From an uncultured Clostridia bacterium (GTDB lineage Bacteria; Bacillota; Clostridia; Oscillospirales; Butyricicoccaceae), in assembly GCA_910586575.1 (NCBI GenBank), contig CAJUJQ010000042.1:1-21931 (forward strand): a stretch of 21,931 nucleotides of DNA, written 5' to 3'. The notes beneath the pieces are model-generated. The model worked only from the letters and a program-made list of their open reading frames with translations. It ran no database searches and had not been told where the DNA came from. The position numbers were made by a program, and so were the translations under genes. This document shows positions 14,197 to 21,931 of the stretch, piece after piece; the first letter of the stretch is position 1, and each line of letters starts with the position of its first letter.

Positions 14197-14451
14197 ATGC
14201 CTGACATGAGAAGCATTATCAGCTATCAAACTAGCGAATATGGGCATATCCGCATAAAATTGGCAAAAATGCTAGATGAACGTGGAATCACAAGGAATCG
14301 TTTGCGTACACTCACTGGCGCAAGATATGAAGTTATCACCAGATACTACAAGGGCAGTGCCGTCTCCATGGTTGATCTCGATTTTCTGGCAAGGGTATGC
14401 TATGTATTGGACTGCAAGGTTGAGGATTTGCTGGAATACGAAGCGCCGTAA
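14197..14451 (+). CDS. Small Xre/Cro-type helix-turn-helix regulator
   Basis: This 84-residue protein is a single HTH domain of the Cro/C1 (Xre) class: IRIKLAKMLDERGITRNRLR, then TGARYEVITRYYKGSAVSMV, DLDFLARVCYVLDCKVEDLL and EYEAP. This fits the HTH_26-like layout, where the scaffold and recognition helices are followed by LxxIcxxLxCxxxDLLE. There is no effector domain. The start ATG at 14197 has AAAGGA about seven bases upstream. It is divergent from the interrupted hypothetical gene, sharing a 132-base AT-rich region with palindromic half-sites, so autoregulation and control of the neighbour are plausible. The gene and its 5' region are clearly more AT-rich than the surroundings, hinting at acquisition by transfer. 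Confidence 0.88.
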   Translation: MPDMRSIISYQTSEYGHIRIKLAKMLDERGITRNRLRTLTGARYEVITRYYKGSAVSMVDLDFLARVCYVLDCKVEDLLEYEAP

Positions 14452-14453
14452 AC

Positions 14454-14492
14454 AAAAGAGGGCTGCCCCGCATACGGAGCAGCCCTCTTTTA
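14454..14492. terminator. Bidirectional terminator after the Xre-type gene
   Basis: A perfect 13-bp stem AAAAGAGGGCTGC/GCAGCCCTCTTTT (14454-14466 with 14479-14491) has a 12-base loop, starting three bases after the stop codon. T-tracts occur in both directions, so it can also stop transcripts from the minus-strand ftsH operon. Confidence 0.93.
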
Positions 14493-14742
14493 CACAATCT
14501 GAACAGCAAGATCTCTATACGGAAACGTCATAGCAGAAAGTCTGCTCTGACCACGGCATAACAAATCTCCCTGCCGGAAGATTCATTCCCTCTGGCAGGG
14601 AGATTAAAACATCAATTGGTTCACAAATTCGTGCCCCCAAAACAGGTGCGGCAGCAGTCCGGCGAGACACGGCTAAAGCTCCGTGCAGCGTGGACCCAAA
14701 GGCCGACATTTACATGACCCGTAAAGTATGGGGGCTGCGGTT
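14493..14742. other. Gene-free stretch after ftsH with a 12-bp inverted repeat
   Basis: No convincing gene is seen. A perfect 12-bp inverted repeat AATCTCCCTGCC/GGCAGGGAGATT (14564-14575 with 14594-14605) has an 18-base loop, and a smaller AGCAGA/TCTGCT hairpin lies at 14532-14546. Neither has a T-tract. A 64-codon minus-strand open frame covers most of the stretch but has no ribosome site. Confidence 0.6.
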
Positions 14743-16677
14743 TTAATGGGGAAGCTCCTGATTGGGGAGGTCGTTCGCCGAAGCGGGTTCCTCAGCAGGC
14801 GCTTCAATTGCTTCCGGCGCGGCTGCTTTCAGCTCTTCCTCGGTTGCGCCGCCGCCAATGCGGTCGGGCACGTCCTCGCCGTCGTAGAGCCTGCGGAAAA
14901 CGTCGCCGTCAATGGTTTCATTGCGCAGCAGGTATTCCGCAACATGGGTCAGCTGCTCCATGTGCTCACTCAGCAGCTTTTCACAGGCGACATATCCGTC
15001 GCTGATAATGCGGTGGATTTCATCGTCAATTTCAGCCGCCTTGCGGTCGGAGAAACCCTTATTTGCGGAGAAGTCGCGGCCCAGGAAGATTTCACCGCCA
15101 GTGCCGTCGTAGTCGATGGGGCCGATGCGGTCGCTCATACCGTAGTTGACAACCATGGCGCGCGCCATTGCGGTCGCCTGCTTGATATCGCCGTAAGCGC
15201 CGGTTGAAATATCGTCCATCGTCAGCTTTTCGGCAATACGCCCGCCCAGGGAAACAATAATGCTTTCTTCCATATAGCGGCGCGTCCGATAGGCTTTATC
15301 CTCGGTCGGCAGCGGCATGGTGAAGCCGCCCGCGCCGTTGGAACGCGGGATAATCGTAACATGATGCACCGGATCCTGGGTAGGCAGCACGTGGAAGCAA
15401 ATCGCATGCCCCGCCTCGTGGTAAGCGGTCAGGCGCTTGTCCTTCTCATTGATGACATGGGTCTTCTTCTCGACGCCCATGACCACCTTCAGCAGGGATT
15501 CTTCGATTTCTTCCAGCGAAATCAACTTTTTGTTGCGTCTTGCAGCCAGCAGCGCAGCCTCGTTCAGCAGGTTTTCCAAATCCGCGCCGCTGAATCCCGC
15601 CGTATTGCGGGCAATCGTGTCAAAGTTGACATCGGGGTCGAACTGCTTGCCCTTGGCGTGCACGCGCAGGATGGCTTCGCGCCCGACAACGTCCGGGTTC
15701 CCGACGTAGACCTGACGGTCGAAGCGGCCGGGGCGCAGCAGCGCCGGGTCAAGGATATCCTTCCGGTTGGTAGCCGCGATAACGATAACGCCCTCGTTCG
15801 CGCCGAAACCGTCCATCTCGACAAGCAGCTGGTTGAGCGTCTGCTCACGTTCATCGTGCCCGCCGCCGAGCCCCGCGCCGCGCTGGCGGCCAACCGCGTC
15901 AATCTCATCAATAAAGATAATAGAGGGGGAATTCTTCTTGGCCTGCTCGAACAGATCACGCACGCGCGACGCACCGACGCCGACATACAGCTCGACGAAA
16001 TCCGAACCGGAAATCGACAGAAACGGCACGCCCGCTTCCCCGGCGACAGCCTTGGCAATCAGCGTTTTACCGGTGCCCGGAGGGCCGACCAGCAGCACGC
16101 CCTTGGGGATACGCGCGCCGATTTCTACAAACTTGCGCGGATTTTTCAGGAATTCGACAATTTCCTGAAGCTCGGCCTTTTCTTCCTCCGCGCCCGCAAC
16201 GTCACCGAAGGTGACCTTTTTCTTTTGGTCGGAGGCCAGGCGCGCGCGCACCTTGCCGAACTGCATCGGGTTGCCGCCGCCCCCGCCCTGTTTGTTCATC
16301 ATAAAGTACCAGATCAGGCCCAATATGATAATCAGTACCAGATAGGGGATGAACATCATCCACCAGGGCTGGCTTTTCAGGTCAAAGGTCAGCGTACCCT
16401 CGTCCATCTGTTCCTTGAGCGCGTCGCGCGTCTGATCCAGGAACAGGTTAAAATAGGGCATTTTGTACGACAGGCTCCGCCCGTCCGTGGTTTCCAGATA
16501 GAGCATCGAGCCATCATACACGATAGCCGAAACATCGCGGTTCTCGACCATCCGGTAGACGTCGGAATATTGCAGCGGCTGCCCTACGTCGCTTGCAAGC
16601 ACATAGGTCACCGCCACCAGCAGCGTCAGCAGGATGATCAGATACAGCCCGAAGCCCTTCATCTTCTTTCCGTTCAA
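14743..16677 (-). CDS. ftsH: ATP-dependent zinc metalloprotease FtsH
   Basis: FtsH is a membrane-anchored AAA+ protease that degrades misfolded membrane proteins and selected regulators. Counting from TTG 16677 (644 residues): TM1 at ~8-28, an outer domain, TM2 at ~115-137 (MMFIPYLVLIIILGLIWYFM), then a Gly-rich linker. Walker A GPPGTGKT is at 198-205 and Walker B IIFIDEIDAVG follows, with the second region of homology ATNRKDILDPALLRPGRFDR. The zinc site HEAGH is at ~420-424. The pore-loop aromatic lies in GVGASRVRDLF's preceding FVELYVGVG. The last ~30 residues are Ala/Glu/Pro-rich. The start is uncertain: TTG 16677 has GGAAGG 12 bases upstream, while ATG 16662 lacks a well-spaced site. It is last in the tilS-hpt-ftsH run; an 88-base gap with a 12-bp palindrome (16712-16723) separates it from hpt. 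Confidence 0.96.
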   Translation of the reverse strand: MNGKKMKGFGLYLIILLTLLVAVTYVLASDVGQPLQYSDVYRMVENRDVSAIVYDGSMLYLETTDGRSLSYKMPYFNLFLDQTRDALKEQMDEGTLTFDLKSQPWWMMFIPYLVLIIILGLIWYFMMNKQGGGGGNPMQFGKVRARLASDQKKKVTFGDVAGAEEEKAELQEIVEFLKNPRKFVEIGARIPKGVLLVGPPGTGKTLIAKAVAGEAGVPFLSISGSDFVELYVGVGASRVRDLFEQAKKNSPSIIFIDEIDAVGRQRGAGLGGGHDEREQTLNQLLVEMDGFGANEGVIVIAATNRKDILDPALLRPGRFDRQVYVGNPDVVGREAILRVHAKGKQFDPDVNFDTIARNTAGFSGADLENLLNEAALLAARRNKKLISLEEIEESLLKVVMGVEKKTHVINEKDKRLTAYHEAGHAICFHVLPTQDPVHHVTIIPRSNGAGGFTMPLPTEDKAYRTRRYMEESIIVSLGGRIAEKLTMDDISTGAYGDIKQATAMARAMVVNYGMSDRIGPIDYDGTGGEIFLGRDFSANKGFSDRKAAEIDDEIHRIISDGYVACEKLLSEHMEQLTHVAEYLLRNETIDGDVFRRLYDGEDVPDRIGGGATEEELKAAAPEAIEAPAEEPASANDLPNQELPH

Positions 16678-16765
16678 ATTGGTTTCACACCTTCCTTGAG
16701 GTAAAGTTTCCCCGGCGCGCCGGAACACGCGCGGTATTCAGAACGGGGGGACGCCCCGTCCCGCT

Positions 16766-17308
16766 TTATGCCTCGCTGTAAACCGAGGGCTTCAAAATGC
16801 CGATATAGGGCAGGTTGCGGTATTTTTCCGCGAAATCAAGCCCGTAACCGACGACAAATTCGTCAGGTATCTCAAAACCGAGGTAATCGACCGGGACATC
16901 CACCTTGCGGCGCTCGGGCTTGGACAGCAGCGTGCACAGCCGGATGGAATTGGCCCCGCGCGCGGTCAGCACCTTCATCAGGTAGCTCAGCGTCACGCCC
17001 GAGTCGAGGATGTCCTCTACAATAATCAGGTCGCGCCCGTCGATTGAATTTTCAAGGTCCTTGATGATTTGCACCTCGCCAGAGGTTTTTGTGCCCGCGC
17101 CGTAGCTGGACACGACCATGAAATCCACCTGGCACGGCACGTCAATGCGCCGGGTCAGATCCGCCATAAAGACATACGAACCCTTGAGCACGCTGACAAT
17201 CAGCGGGTTTTTGCCCTGGTAATCGGCCGTGATCTGTGCACCCAGTTCCGCGACCTTCTGCTTCAGCTGCTCCTCTGTGAATAAAACTTCCTTGATGTCG
17301 TTTTTCAT
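16766..17308 (-). CDS. hpt: Hypoxanthine phosphoribosyltransferase
   Basis: This purine-salvage enzyme converts hypoxanthine or guanine plus PRPP to IMP or GMP in the cytoplasm. The 180 residues match the family length. The PRPP-binding motif LIIVEDILDSGVTL is at 94-107. The flexible loop SSYGAGTKTSGEV is at ~67-79. LKGSYVF (41-47) forms the first PRPP loop, and LGFEIPDEFVVGYGLDFAEKYR is the conserved C-terminal part that holds the purine-binding residues. The ATG at 17308 lies three bases after the tilS stop, and its ribosome site GAGGAG lies in the final codons of tilS, so the two are tightly co-expressed. The tilS-hpt-ftsH order is a classical Firmicutes arrangement. Confidence 0.97.
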   Translation of the reverse strand: MKNDIKEVLFTEEQLKQKVAELGAQITADYQGKNPLIVSVLKGSYVFMADLTRRIDVPCQVDFMVVSSYGAGTKTSGEVQIIKDLENSIDGRDLIIVEDILDSGVTLSYLMKVLTARGANSIRLCTLLSKPERRKVDVPVDYLGFEIPDEFVVGYGLDFAEKYRNLPYIGILKPSVYSEA

Positions 17309-17311
17309 TTG

Positions 17312-18655
17312 TTACTCCTCTACGCTCAGTTGTAGTATCATTTCGCCGCCGGCCTGGCGGCGGCAGTCCGAACCAAGCCCCTCCACCGCAATCACGCCGT
17401 AACGGTCGGTGAACACAGCGAGCAGGTCCCGTTTTTCGCGTGGGATTTTGTGGTCAATCATCAGCCGCTTGAGCGTTTTCGAGCCGCCCGTTTCGTTCAG
17501 ACGGAGCCTGTCCCCGGGGCGGCGGGTGCGTACAGCCAATGAATCAAAATCTATTGTACCACAATCTATCAAAAAAGTATTGAATTTTTTGTGAATTACA
17601 AGGTTTTTTTTGCAAATTTCCCCGTGCACCCGGACGCCATCCCGGAACGGGAACGAAAAGGGCACCCGGAGCGCAGTTTCCGGCGGCGTTTCCGGGGCGC
17701 GCGGCTCCCTCCGGAGAAAGAAGCGCCCGTATTCCCGCCGCGCCTCCAGCCCGCCGGGGAGTGACAGCACGGCGGAAGGATTGCCGCTTGCCAGCAGGCC
17801 CTCCAACAGCCGGATATGCCGCCAGCCGACCGCGGACATAGGCGCGCCGTTTTGCTCCAGCAGGCGGTGCAGCATACGCCCGCGCAGGGCCGGGAGGAAC
17901 GCGCCCACCCGCCAGCCGCCGCCGTCGGCAGCCTGCGCCAGCTGCGCCTGCACCGCGGATTCCAGGAAAACTTCATCCTGCCGCAGCAGCCCCGCCAGCC
18001 GGGACGCTGCCGCGGCGGCTTCGGGATTGATTCGCCGCAGCACGGGCACAACCTCGTGACGGATCAGGTTGCGGGTGTAGTCGTCGGACAGGTTGCTGCT
18101 GTCTGTAACGAACGGCTCGCCCAGCGCCCCGAGGTAGCCCTCAATCTCGGCGCGCGTGCACGCCAGCAGCGGGCGCACGATGTTCCCGCGCACCGGCGGG
18201 ATGCCGGACAGCCCTTTGCCGCCGGTGCCGCGCGCCAGATGGAAGAGCATGGTTTCGAGGTTGTCATCGGCGGTATGGGCGGTTGCCGCGAAACCGCAGC
18301 CGTTTTCGCGGGCGGCCTGCGCAAGAAGCCGGTAACGGATTTGCCGTGCGGCCTCCTCAATTCCCAGCCCGGATTCCGCCGCGCGGCACGCCACCGCAAC
18401 GCGGCGCACTGTCAGCGGCACGCCCAGCCGCGCGCACAGCGCCCGCACAAACGCTTCGTCCCGGTCGGACTCCGCGCCGCGCAGGCAGTGGTTCAAATGG
18501 AAAGCGGATACACGATAGCCCAGCTCCCGCAGTGCCAGCAGCAGGGCGGTCGAATCCGCGCCGCCAGAGAGTGCCGCGCAGACGCACGCCCCTTCCGGCA
18601 AAAGGGTTTCCCGCGCGATGAGCGCCGCCGCCTTTTGCGGCACGGCGTGCGTCAC
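17312..18655 (-). CDS. tilS: tRNA(Ile)-lysidine synthase TilS
   Basis: TilS attaches lysine to C34 of tRNA-Ile(CAU), changing both its codon and amino-acid identity from Met to Ile; it is essential in most bacteria. The PP-loop SGGADS is at residues 30-35. HLNHCLRGAESDRDEAFV and GIEEAARQIRYRLL follow, and ATAHTADDNLETMLFHLARG is the conserved core. Later come GLSGIPPVRGNIVRPLL and RNLIRHEVVPVL. The C-terminal substrate domain includes VRTRRPGDRLRLN and KTLKRLMIDHKIPREKRDLL. The start is the GTG at 18655, whose GTGA overlaps the dnaB stop by four bases (447 residues). There is no independent ribosome site, so expression is probably by coupling to dnaB. The segment at ~17540-17620 is strikingly AT-rich within an otherwise GC-rich gene. 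Confidence 0.96.
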   Translation of the reverse strand: MTHAVPQKAAALIARETLLPEGACVCAALSGGADSTALLLALRELGYRVSAFHLNHCLRGAESDRDEAFVRALCARLGVPLTVRRVAVACRAAESGLGIEEAARQIRYRLLAQAARENGCGFAATAHTADDNLETMLFHLARGTGGKGLSGIPPVRGNIVRPLLACTRAEIEGYLGALGEPFVTDSSNLSDDYTRNLIRHEVVPVLRRINPEAAAAASRLAGLLRQDEVFLESAVQAQLAQAADGGGWRVGAFLPALRGRMLHRLLEQNGAPMSAVGWRHIRLLEGLLASGNPSAVLSLPGGLEARREYGRFFLRREPRAPETPPETALRVPFSFPFRDGVRVHGEICKKNLVIHKKFNTFLIDCGTIDFDSLAVRTRRPGDRLRLNETGGSKTLKRLMIDHKIPREKRDLLAVFTDRYGVIAVEGLGSDCRRQAGGEMILQLSVEE

Positions 18656-19986
18656 ATCGAGTGGATACGGTCGGGGTTGGAGAAGGTGGTATACTGTCCA
18701 ACCCACTGTAGGGTGGTCGTGCCGGTAGAACCGTGACGGTTCTTGGCAATGATGATTTCGGCAATGTTTTTTTCTTCGCTTTCCGCGTCGTAATAGTCAT
18801 CGCGGTAAATAAACATGACGATATCGGCGTCCTGTTCGATTGCGCCCGATTCGCGCAGGTCGGACAGCATGGGGCGCTTGTCCGCGCGGTTCTCGGCAGC
18901 GCGCGACAGCTGCGACAGGCAGACCACGGGCACGTTCAGCTCTTTTGCCATAATCTTCAAGCTTCTCGAAATCTCGGCGACCTCCTGCACACGGTTCTCG
19001 TTGCGCTTGCCGCCGGACTGCATCAGCTGGATATAGTCAATGACAATCATGCCGAGTCCGTCGCCCAGCCTGCGGCACTTTGCTTTGATTTCGGCAACCG
19101 TGATCGCAGGGTTATCATCCACATAAATCCGGAGCTTGCTCAGCACATTGGAAGCGCGGGCAATTTTCATCCAGTCGTCCTGGTCGAGGCTGCCGGTTTT
19201 CAGCTTTTGCGAGTCCACCATCGCCTGGCTCGAGAGGAAGCGGGACGCCAGCTGGTCGCGGCTCATCTCAAGCTGGAACACAACAACGTCTTTTTGGCTC
19301 GCCTTGGCGCCGTTCAGCGCCAGGTTGAGCGCAAACGCGGTTTTGCCCATGCCGGGGCGCGCGGCGACCAGGATCAGGTCGGATTTGTTGAGTCCGGTCA
19401 GCTGCCGGTCCAGCTCATGGAAGCCGGTGGAAATGCCGGGGATATCGCTGTCCGATTTGGAGCGCTCATCCAGCATCGCGTAAAGGTCGAGCAGCGCCGA
19501 CTTGAGGGGAATCAGCCCTTTCACCTCGCGCCCGTGGCGGATGTTGTAAATACGCTGTTCCGCAAGCTCGGCAATATAGGCGGCGTCGCCTTCCCCCGCC
19601 AGGGCTGTCGCCTGGATTTCCCCGGCGGTCTGGGCAATGGCACGCAACAGGCTTTTGTCGCGCACAATCGCGGCATAATCGGAGACATGCGCCGAAGTGG
19701 GCGTCACGTCCATCAGCTGCATGAGGTAGGCACGCCCGCCCGCTTCATCGTAAAGCCCTGCCAGCTTCAGCCGGTCGAGCACGGTAACGGGGTCAATCCG
19801 TGCCGCTTCGTTGAACATCTGGTAAATGATTTCAAAAATACGCCGGTTTTCCTCGACATAGAAATCATCGCTGTGCAGCAGCTCTATGACTTCCGATATA
19901 CAGTTTGGATTTACAAGCATGGAGCCGATGACAGACTGTTCGGCTTCCGTGCTCATCGGCAGCTGTTTGGAAAGCAGCTCGTCCAC
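18652..19986 (-). CDS. dnaB: Replicative DNA helicase DnaB
   Basis: This is the hexameric helicase that unwinds DNA at the replication fork (called dnaC in Bacillus). The 444 residues have the N-terminal primase-interacting domain (PMSTEAEQSVIGSMLVNPNC ... DVTPTSAHV) and the RecA-like motor. Walker A is LVAARPGMGKTAFALNLA near 207-215. Further motifs are QLEMSRDQLASRFLSSQAMV (H1a/H2 area), GMIVIDYIQLM (Walker B), VVCLSQLSRAAENR and MLSDLRESGAIEQDADIVMF. The last has the arginine-finger region with the near-invariant GAIEQDAD. There is no intein. The start is a GTG at 19986 with AGGAGG seven bases upstream. It follows rplI after a 79-base gap that holds a small hairpin (20024-20046, no T-tract), the usual Firmicutes order rplI-dnaB. 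Confidence 0.97.
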   Translation of the reverse strand: MDELLSKQLPMSTEAEQSVIGSMLVNPNCISEVIELLHSDDFYVEENRRIFEIIYQMFNEAARIDPVTVLDRLKLAGLYDEAGGRAYLMQLMDVTPTSAHVSDYAAIVRDKSLLRAIAQTAGEIQATALAGEGDAAYIAELAEQRIYNIRHGREVKGLIPLKSALLDLYAMLDERSKSDSDIPGISTGFHELDRQLTGLNKSDLILVAARPGMGKTAFALNLALNGAKASQKDVVVFQLEMSRDQLASRFLSSQAMVDSQKLKTGSLDQDDWMKIARASNVLSKLRIYVDDNPAITVAEIKAKCRRLGDGLGMIVIDYIQLMQSGGKRNENRVQEVAEISRSLKIMAKELNVPVVCLSQLSRAAENRADKRPMLSDLRESGAIEQDADIVMFIYRDDYYDAESEEKNIAEIIIAKNRHGSTGTTTLQWVGQYTTFSNPDRIHSM

Positions 19987-20065
19987 TCAAATACCTCCTG
20001 TCCGGTCTTACAGCGTCATGGGGCAGCCCGTCACAGCGGCGGGCTGAAGAACCATACGGCAAAGG

Positions 20066-20512
20066 TTACGCTTCGGTCACCTGGACGGTGATTTCGCCGC
20101 TGATTTCGGGGTAAAGCTTCGCGCGTACCTTGTAGGTGCCGAAGGATTTGATGGCGTCCTCTATCACAATCTTGTTTTTCGCGACATCAATATTGTGCTG
20201 TGCTTTCAGGCTGTCGGAGATTTCCTTTGTGGTGACCGCGCCGAACAAGCGCCCGCCGGAACCACCCTTGGCTTTAATGACGACCGTGCACGCTTTCAGC
20301 TTTTCCGCTGCCGCGCGCGCCGCTTCCTGCTCCATGGCCTGACGGCGCGCCCTGGCTTCGTCCGCCTGCCGCAGAACGTTCAGGTTGTCCGCCGTCGCGA
20401 TTTCCGCAAGCCCGCGCGGAATCAGGAAGTTACGCCCGTAGCCTTCGCTGACTTCAATCAGTTCGCCCTTTTTGCCCTGATTCTTGACGTCCTGTTTCAA
20501 AATGACCTTCAT
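20066..20512 (-). CDS. rplI: 50S ribosomal protein L9
   Basis: L9 binds 23S rRNA near the L1 stalk and helps keep the reading frame. The 148 residues have the conserved N-terminal domain (MKVILKQDVKNQGKKGELIE, then VSEGYGRNFLIPRGLAEIAT), the long connecting helix rich in Ala/Glu/Arg (~45-75) and the C-terminal domain (GRLFGAVTTKEISDSLK ... IKSFGTYKVRAKLYPEISGE). The ATG at 20512 has AGGAGG upstream. It sits between gdpP (106-base gap) and dnaB. Confidence 0.98.
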   Translation of the reverse strand: MKVILKQDVKNQGKKGELIEVSEGYGRNFLIPRGLAEIATADNLNVLRQADEARARRQAMEQEAARAAAEKLKACTVVIKAKGGSGGRLFGAVTTKEISDSLKAQHNIDVAKNKIVIEDAIKSFGTYKVRAKLYPEISGEITVQVTEA

Positions 20513-20618
20513 TGTTGTTTTCCTCCTAGAAAATAATCTTTTATATACTGCCTGCCGGAAAACCCGTGGTTTTCATAAGGCCTGAAATAAGCAATCCACT
20601 TTATGCGGCCCGGAGCCG

Positions 20619-21931
20619 TCAGCCCTTGGACGCGGCGGTATTCAGATATTCCGAAATCGCCCCGCGAATCAGCGGCTCTGCTTCAGAAACCGGTACGTTC
20701 GCCATCTGTGCGCCCGCCGCCGATTGGCTGCCGCCGCCGCCCAGCTTTTCCATGAGCACCTGGACGTTTATCTTGCCTGTCGAGCGCGCCGATACAATCG
20801 AATCATTGCCGCTGCGGAACATGACAACGCTTGCCTGCACGCCGCTGATGTTCAGCAGCTCATCCGCGGCCTTGGCCGCGGTTGCGCGGTCCTTTTCCTC
20901 GTCGGTGACAGCCAGGATAATCCCGCCGCCGCAGTCGGTTGCGCCCGCAATGATATGCTGGCGCGACATGTACTCGCTGAAGGTAGACTGGAACAGCGTC
21001 TTGATGCTGGTGACCTCCGCGCCCGCGCGCTTTAAGTAAGCCGCCGCCTCAAAGGTGCGCACGCCCGCCTTGATGGAAAAGCCCTTGGTGTCCAGGAAAA
21101 TGCCCGCGAGAAGCGCTTCCGCTTCCGCCGGTAAAATGCTGCTTGCCGACACCATATACTGCAAAAGCTCGCTGACCAGCTCGGAAGCCGAGGAGGCGTA
21201 AGGCTCGTGCAGGTTGAGCACGCTGTGTTCAATATAGCTCGCCGCGCGCCGGTGATGGTCGATGACCGCTACCTTGTTGATGGATTCCAGCAGCGCCGGG
21301 GATTCCACATAATCTGGACGGTTGGTGTCCACCACAATCAAAAGGGTGTTGAAATCGCACATGACCATTGCGGCGTCCGGGCTGATAAATACCCCTCTGT
21401 ACTGGTCAATATTGTCAAACCGCGCAATCAGATCCTTAGCAAGGTTACTGTCATGATCTACCACAATATGCACCGGCTTTTCCCGCTCGCGCACCGCGCA
21501 GACCAAACCGGCCGCCGCGCCAATCGCGTCCATATCCGCCCGCGAGTGCCCCATAATCAGCACCTGCGAGGAATCGCGGATGAGCTGCCCCAGCGCGTTC
21601 GCGACAACGCGGGATTTTACTTTCGTGCGCTTTTCGACCTCTTTCGACATGCCGCCGAAGAATTCAAACGCGTATTTGTTCTTAATCACCGCCTGGTCGC
21701 CGCCGCGGGACAGGCCCATTTCCAGCGCCAGCGACGCAAAGCGGAAATTCTCGTCGAAGGTGTCGCCGTCTTTGCCGACGCCGATGGTCAGCGTCGCCAC
21801 GATGCCCTCGTTGCTGGTGATTTCACGGACTTCGTCCAAAATGGAAAATTTCCGGTTGGAATACTTTTGCAGCTCGCCGTTTTCGAGGACAAACAAATAT
21901 TTGTCGCGGTCATATTTGCGCAGCAGCCCCT
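20619..21931 (-). CDS. gdpP: GdpP-like cyclic-di-AMP phosphodiesterase (DHH/DHHA1), 5' end outside window
   Basis: The frame is open to the window edge (first full codon 21929), so about 436 C-terminal residues are visible of a family near 650. GdpP is a membrane-bound enzyme that opens c-di-AMP to pApA. The visible part begins in the modified GGDEF domain (KYDRDKYLFVLENGELQKYS). The DHH domain follows: GHSRADMDAIGAAAGL (first metal site), DTNRPDYVES, IDHHRRAASYIE (the DHH motif) and AGIFLDTKGFSIKAG. The DHHA1 end has GGGGSQSAAGAQ, where family members usually have GGGGH; here the histidine is a serine. The N-terminal membrane helices and PAS domain would lie beyond 21931. It is the first visible gene of the gdpP-rplI-dnaB order. 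No ribosome or start claim can be made. Confidence 0.93.
   Translation of the reverse strand, partial: GLLRKYDRDKYLFVLENGELQKYSNRKFSILDEVREITSNEGIVATLTIGVGKDGDTFDENFRFASLALEMGLSRGGDQAVIKNKYAFEFFGGMSKEVEKRTKVKSRVVANALGQLIRDSSQVLIMGHSRADMDAIGAAAGLVCAVREREKPVHIVVDHDSNLAKDLIARFDNIDQYRGVFISPDAAMVMCDFNTLLIVVDTNRPDYVESPALLESINKVAVIDHHRRAASYIEHSVLNLHEPYASSASELVSELLQYMVSASSILPAEAEALLAGIFLDTKGFSIKAGVRTFEAAAYLKRAGAEVTSIKTLFQSTFSEYMSRQHIIAGATDCGGGIILAVTDEEKDRATAAKAADELLNISGVQASVVMFRSGNDSIVSARSTGKINVQVLMEKLGGGGSQSAAGAQMANVPVSEAEPLIRGAISEYLNTAASKG

Noticed and set aside
14515..14709. 64-codon minus-strand open frame downstream of ftsH
   Set aside because: It has no ribosome site, no recognisable domain, and spans a perfect inverted repeat, so it is not supported as a gene.
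15361..16704. A 447-codon plus-strand open frame opposite ftsH, and similar frames opposite dnaB, tilS and proS
   Set aside because: Each is exactly antisense to a gene with catalytic motifs and has no recognisable domain.
20024..20046. Hairpin between rplI and dnaB as a terminator
   Set aside because: It is only a 7-bp stem with no T-tract on the minus strand; operon read-through is more likely.

Overview
The window looks like chromosomal DNA of a GC-rich Clostridia-type Bacillota (Firmicutes), most likely from the Oscillospirales. The reasons are a T-box leader on thrS, the order gdpP-rplI-dnaB joined to tilS-hpt-ftsH, an archaeal/eukaryotic-type (class 3) prolyl-tRNA synthetase, an S-layer-homology protein, TTGACA/TATAAT-type promoters and strong GGAGG ribosome sites. 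The taxonomic call is inference from gene content; no database was consulted.

Layout. (1) 1-2374, plus strand: the C-terminal catalytic domain of a LexA-like S24 peptidase, overlapping recG by one base. (2) 2393-3941, minus strand: a decayed TetR plus ABC-exporter locus. The regulator carries a one-base frameshift, and the ATPase and permease genes are collapsed together by internal deletions and further frameshifts. (3) 4133-4573, plus strand: a HIT-family protein with a strong terminator. (4) 4666-8934, minus strand: an SLH-domain exported protein, an MscS-type channel and proS. (5) 9017-9328, plus strand: a small carboxypeptidase-regulatory-like protein. (6) 9351-11468, minus strand: thrS with a complete T-box leader whose promoter lies in the end of the upstream ycxB-like gene. 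(7) 11443-14064, minus strand: an accessory stretch with a YcxB-like membrane protein, an Rpn/PD-(D/E)XK nuclease-transposase protein, and a hypothetical gene split by a 155-bp MITE-like element. (8) 14065-14492: an AT-rich divergent control region and a small Xre-type regulator. (9) 14743-21931, minus strand: a housekeeping run gdpP(partial)-rplI-dnaB-tilS-hpt-ftsH with short gaps or overlaps.

How the parts work together. The large minus-strand run links c-di-AMP breakdown, ribosomal protein L9, the replicative helicase, tRNA-Ile lysidinylation, purine salvage and membrane proteolysis, as is common in Firmicutes. The two aminoacyl-tRNA synthetases are separate units, and only thrS shows a leader riboswitch. 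The accessory stretch 11.4-14.5 kb and the TetR/ABC locus show the most genome flux.

I did not see a clearly new multi-gene defence or biosynthetic system. The most unusual objects are the MITE-like element whose computed removal restores a 230-codon gene, the fused and decayed exporter, the promoter whose -10 hexamer includes a stop codon, and the Xre control region with repeated CGTAT/ATACG half-sites.
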